44,886 bases of DNA, from assembly GCA_024404245.1 (NCBI GenBank), contig JAKSQH010000009.1:1-44886 (forward strand), written 5' to 3'. Shown piece by piece: positions 42,506 through 44,886 of this stretch. The notes under the pieces are model-generated. The model searched no databases. It was not told where the DNA came from and worked only from the letters and a program-made list of their open reading frames with translations. The translations under genes and the position numbers were made by a program. Source of the DNA: Clostridia bacterium. GTDB taxonomy: Bacteria > Bacillota > Clostridia > Christensenellales > Aristaeellaceae. Positions within the stretch are counted from its first letter, which is position 1; each line of letters starts with the position of its first letter.

Positions 42506-43375
42506 TCACTCGCAGGCCTGCAGCGCGAGCAGCCACGCGCCGGTAATCCCGCTGTGAATGCCGAGTCCCGGAGGTACAATATAATCATCCAGACTTCCGC
42601 TCAGCGGGCTGATATAGTCGCTTAGCAGTTCCGACGTCCGTTTCCGGATACTGTCAAACAAAAATGCCTGTTGCATCACACCGCCGCCGAGAATAATCTT
42701 TTCAGGCGAGCAGAACATTGTCAGGCTCACGCACATCTGTGCCAGATACTCTGTTTCATATACCCACGCGGGATGGTCCCGCGGAAGCTCCTTCGCGCTC
42801 ACGCCCCATCTGGCCTCAATTGCCGGGCCGGAGGCCATACCTTCAAGGCAATGCTTATGATACGGGCAGCTTCCGTCCGGCATGGGATCACCCGCCAGAG
42901 GTGAAACAAGCGCGTGCCCGACTTCCGGATGCATCAGCCCGTGAACCGGTTTGCCGCCGATTATTATGCCACCGCCGATCCCGGTACCTACCGTCACATA
43001 AACACAGCTTTCCGCGCCCTTCGCGGCGCCGAGCCGCGCTTCCGCCAGCGCGGCCGCGTTCACATCCGTATCGATCTTCACCGGAACACGCAGCGCGTCC
43101 CGGAAGGCTTGCAGCAGAGGATATCCCCGCCACAGAAGCTTCGGCGTTGCCGTAATGCTTCCGTAGGTCTCCGATTTCTCATTCAGATCCAGCGGTCCGA
43201 AATTACCGATACCGAGCGCGCGGACACCGTGTTTCCGATAAAAATCAATCATCACGGGCATGGTCTTGTCCGGTGATTCCGTCGGTATGGATATCCGTTC
43301 GGCTGTAGATCCGTTTTCATCCATCGCGGCCAGCACCATCTTGGTCCCGCCGCCCTCAAGCGCGCCGTACAGCAT
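42506..43375 (-). CDS. ROK-family fructokinase
   Basis: This 289-aa sugar kinase phosphorylates fructose or a related hexose. The ATP motif is GALEGGGTK at the N-terminus, the catalytic loop DTDVNAAAL has Asp104, and the phosphate-2 region is VTVGTGIGGGIIIGG. The zinc-binding ROK segment runs from His154 (HPEVGH) to CPYHKHC (Cys170, His173, Cys176), followed by EGMASGPAIEAR. These features match Gram-positive ScrK/YdhR fructokinases. GGAGG is seven bases before the ATG. Its last 18 codons are duplicated twice downstream. No sugar transporter is adjacent. Confidence 0.92.
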   Translation of the reverse strand: MLYGALEGGGTKMVLAAMDENGSTAERISIPTESPDKTMPVMIDFYRKHGVRALGIGNFGPLDLNEKSETYGSITATPKLLWRGYPLLQAFRDALRVPVKIDTDVNAAALAEARLGAAKGAESCVYVTVGTGIGGGIIIGGKPVHGLMHPEVGHALVSPLAGDPMPDGSCPYHKHCLEGMASGPAIEARWGVSAKELPRDHPAWVYETEYLAQMCVSLTMFCSPEKIILGGGVMQQAFLFDSIRKRTSELLSDYISPLSGSLDDYIVPPGLGIHSGITGAWLLALQACE

Positions 43376-43401
43376 CGCGATCCCTCCTGTCAGACGCGCC
43401 C

Positions 43402-43430
43402 ATTATATCGTCGGCGCAAATTTTCGTCAA
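43402..43430 (-). promoter_or_regulatory. Sigma-A promoter of the fructokinase gene
   Basis: On the minus strand the -35 is TTGACG (43425-43430), the spacer 17 bases and the -10 TATAAT (43402-43407). The inverted-repeat element begins a few bases upstream of the -35. Confidence 0.8.
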
Positions 43431-43433
43431 GAA

Positions 43434-43715
43434 CACAAAGACGCTGGGACGGTTCTGCCGTCTTGTTCACTGTTTCCTGATTCGTTCGATAACAGCTTTG
43501 CTGATGCCTGTCAATCGGGATACCTGACGAATAGAAATACCTGATTCCAGTGCCGCAATAACAATCCTGTCACGCAGGTCCGGAGACCATCACTTCGGAC
43601 TTCGCTCTGGCTGCTCTCGGCATATGGTTGTCCACCTCGTTTGCTTTACTGATAATACCATCATATCAAAAACATACGAGAATGACAAGACAGCAGAACC
43701 GTCCCTTTGTCTTCC
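43434..43715. mobile_element. Miniature inverted-repeat element derived from a Y1/REP-associated transposase
   Basis: Imperfect terminal inverted repeats of about 21 bp lie at 43446-43466 (GGGACGGTTCTGCCGTCTTG...) and, inverted, at 43685-43705 (one mismatch), with further similar flanks (CAAAGACG / CAAAGGG). Between them is a deleted transposase gene. GGGACGGTTCT-type ends are, to my knowledge, common beside Y1 transposases in Clostridia. The element is non-autonomous and probably moved by a transposase elsewhere in the genome. Confidence 0.7.
43467..43623 (-). pseudogene. Internally deleted Y1 (TnpA-REP-like) transposase remnant
   Basis: On the minus strand, ATG at 43623 with GAGGTGG upstream encodes MPRAARAKSEVMV, which matches the start of Clostridial Y1 transposases (MPRxAR.KS). 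The frame stops after 17 codons. In another frame the sequence continues as DLRDRIVIAALESGISIRQV... and VSRLTGISKAVIERIRKQ-stop, the C-terminal helix-turn-helix seen in the same proteins. The HUH catalytic core between these ends is missing, so the gene is dead. Confidence 0.7.
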
Positions 43716-43758
43716 ATATTGTCCCTGCGTCCTCAGACAAAACCAAAGGCTACCTCTG

Positions 43759-44232
43759 TCATGTAGGAATGAATATTTCATAATAGAACCAGCACTGTTT
43801 GATTCTTTTACAAAAAATATAGCCTGATTGATTTATACCCAAGCCGTCAACCCGCAACTCATTCATGTCTTTTTCAAGAAAGACGCCGGGTAATAGCATA
43901 AGGTAGTCGTCTGCACGAAATATCAGCTCTATACCAGTCTCAAGTTGAGACGTACAAAATGAGAAAACCGCATTGTCCGGACCGCGTAAATCAACGGATA
44001 TCAAGTCAGCATCAAACAGATCGGCAAACAAAATAAACTCATCATTATTTTTATCAAAATATGCTCCTTGATATGTGGAAACCAGGTTCGACAATTCATC
44101 AAATTTTGTATCAAGACTTTTTTCTATCTGTGCATACGTATCTTCAGGTTTAGTGTCAGCTGTCAAAAAAACGAAAAGTATCAAACAGATTAAGGTACCA
44201 CAGAAAACCGTTAGCCAGGGTTTCTTACACAT
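43759..44232 (-). CDS. Hypothetical membrane-anchored or secreted protein
   Basis: This 157-aa protein has an N-terminal hydrophobic segment (8-24, LTVFCGTLICLILFVFL) and a globular remainder with acidic character (KFDELSNLVSTYQGAYFDKNNDEFILFADLF, DDYLMLLPGVFLEKDMNEL). I recognise no family. AAGGA lies nine bases before the ATG. The gene is clearly more AT-rich than the rest of the window and lies between a miniature element and a broken RHS gene, which suggests horizontal origin. A cargo or immunity-like role beside RHS is conceivable but not shown. Confidence 0.6.
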   Translation of the reverse strand: MCKKPWLTVFCGTLICLILFVFLTADTKPEDTYAQIEKSLDTKFDELSNLVSTYQGAYFDKNNDEFILFADLFDADLISVDLRGPDNAVFSFCTSQLETGIELIFRADDYLMLLPGVFLEKDMNELRVDGLGINQSGYIFCKRIKQCWFYYEIFIPT

Positions 44233-44313
44233 ACATTCATATCCTTATAAGTTATTGAATCGGAGCCGTACAGTAATTATTCACAAGAATACAATATGCC
44301 TCCGGATTTGTCA

Positions 44314-44886
44314 TCATGTCATTGATGACCGCACGTGCAATTTGATCGTCAGAATAATAAACGGTACACTTTGACCAACAGCGCGACCGCGCTCATTGTT
44401 AATCATATCCATTACCGTACCGTCATGTATGGTAATGACAATGCTCGAATCATACCACATTGAATAAGGACTCATATCACCGACATAGGGACATTCATGG
44501 GCTGTAGTGCCTGTTCCGTCAAACTTCGTCAGTTGGTCTTTCCATCCGCTATTGCCGTAGGTGTATGTGTGGCTTTCAGCGGGTGTCAGTCCGCTCGCGG
44601 ATTCCGTGGTATACGCGTAGGCTTTCTTTGTAAGAATATTACCGCCCAGGTCATACGTATAAACCCATGTGGTGCCGGTCGCGTCCGCTGTTGTATCCGT
44701 CTGGTCATTGACTCTTGTCAGTCGCCCTATTTTATCATATGTGTATTTTGTGAGCAAGGTCCCGGGATCGCGCGTCGATCTCCTGCCGGTCATCCCCGTG
44801 CACGGTATGAATACGGATGGCACTCCGGTAGGCCTCATACCTGCCCGGACCGACAGCGTAGGTCTTGCCGAAAGCGGTACGCCGAT
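44314..44886 (-). pseudogene. RHS/YD-repeat protein fragment, runs off the window
   Basis: The central part shows YD-repeat features: LLTKYTYDKIGRLTRVNDQ, TTWVYTYDLGGNILTKKAY and SHTYTYGNSGWKDQLTKFDG. After about TAHECPYVGDM the RHS pattern is lost and an unrelated tail of about 50 residues follows to the stop at 44314. Upstream of LLTKY the same frame (MRPTGVPSVF...) does not look like RHS, whereas another frame (AFGKTYAVGPGRYEAYRSAI...) looks coding and stops at 44735-44737. This implies a junction or frameshift near 44760. The gene is broken or heavily rearranged. Confidence 0.6.

Larger units (their letters stand above)
42115..42562. repeat. 193-bp tandem repeat including the kinase gene's 3' end
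   Basis: Units start near 42121, 42314 and 42507 with a period of 193 bp; the third is partial and is the true end of the kinase gene. Each unit holds 18 codons plus stop of the kinase (GIHSGITGAWLLALQACE), and the first two also hold a complete copy of the nested-palindrome repeat core. Units are almost identical; the outermost differs by C to T in the CTGCAG-CGCGAG stretch and by one deleted base near the stop. Confidence 0.92.

Noticed and set aside
42115..42562. CRISPR-like array
   Set aside because: The units are 193 bp, contiguous and contain coding sequence; there are no spacers.
43434..43715. Intact insertion sequence
   Set aside because: The transposase core is deleted and the frame is broken; only a miniature derivative remains.

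Overview
The window looks like chromosomal DNA from an anaerobic, GC-rich member of the Clostridia (Bacillota). The basis is a CtsR heat-shock operator, strong GGAGG ribosome-binding sites, consensus sigma-A promoters, a TM1266-type [FeFe]-hydrogenase-associated regulator, the UPF0237/UPF0210 gene pair, and an mreBCD-PBP2-minD-rodA cell-wall cluster. No rRNA, tRNA, CRISPR array or intact mobile element was found. A gut or rumen lineage is plausible, but that is inference.

Left part (1-21.4 kb, almost all minus strand): an L,D-transpeptidase with four peptidoglycan-binding repeats; clpB under a CtsR box; a heterodimeric ABC exporter with one degenerate ATP site; an overlapping trio (rRNA methyltransferase, pseudouridine synthase, membrane protein) divergent from a DUF3737 beta-helix gene; an Aquifex-type aconitase; a four-gene operon (TM1266-like ACT protein plus a complete SsuA/THI5-like ABC importer) behind a structured leader with its own terminator; a CdaR/PucR-type regulator with a C-terminal processing protease; and an orphan MsmK-type sugar-transport ATPase.

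Middle (21.4-29.8 kb, minus strand): a ten-gene housekeeping run of UPF0237, UPF0210, obg, yhbY, murC, alr, a membrane protein, rsmD, coaD and a coiled-coil protein, with a promoter visible at its head. Divergent from it (29.8-40.75 kb, plus strand) is a nine-gene elongasome operon: maf, mreB, mreC, mreD, PBP2, minD, rodA, a zinc-ribbon membrane protein and a TPM-domain protein, closed by a strong hairpin. The two operons join precursor supply (MurC, Alr) with lateral wall synthesis (MreBCD, PBP2, RodA). mreC appears to start at CTG.

Right end (40.8-44.9 kb): an SPFH protein with a 50-residue membrane microprotein upstream, a ROK fructokinase whose 3' end is duplicated in 193-bp tandem units, a short inverted-repeat element derived from a Y1/REP-associated transposase, an AT-richer hypothetical gene and a broken RHS-repeat gene. 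This end is the accessory part of the window.

The most unusual signal is a family of about 120-130-bp nested-palindrome repeats. There are five copies in this window, each lying just past the stop codon of a minus-strand gene, or within a duplication of such a gene end. Second is the unassigned structured leader before the TM1266/ABC operon.
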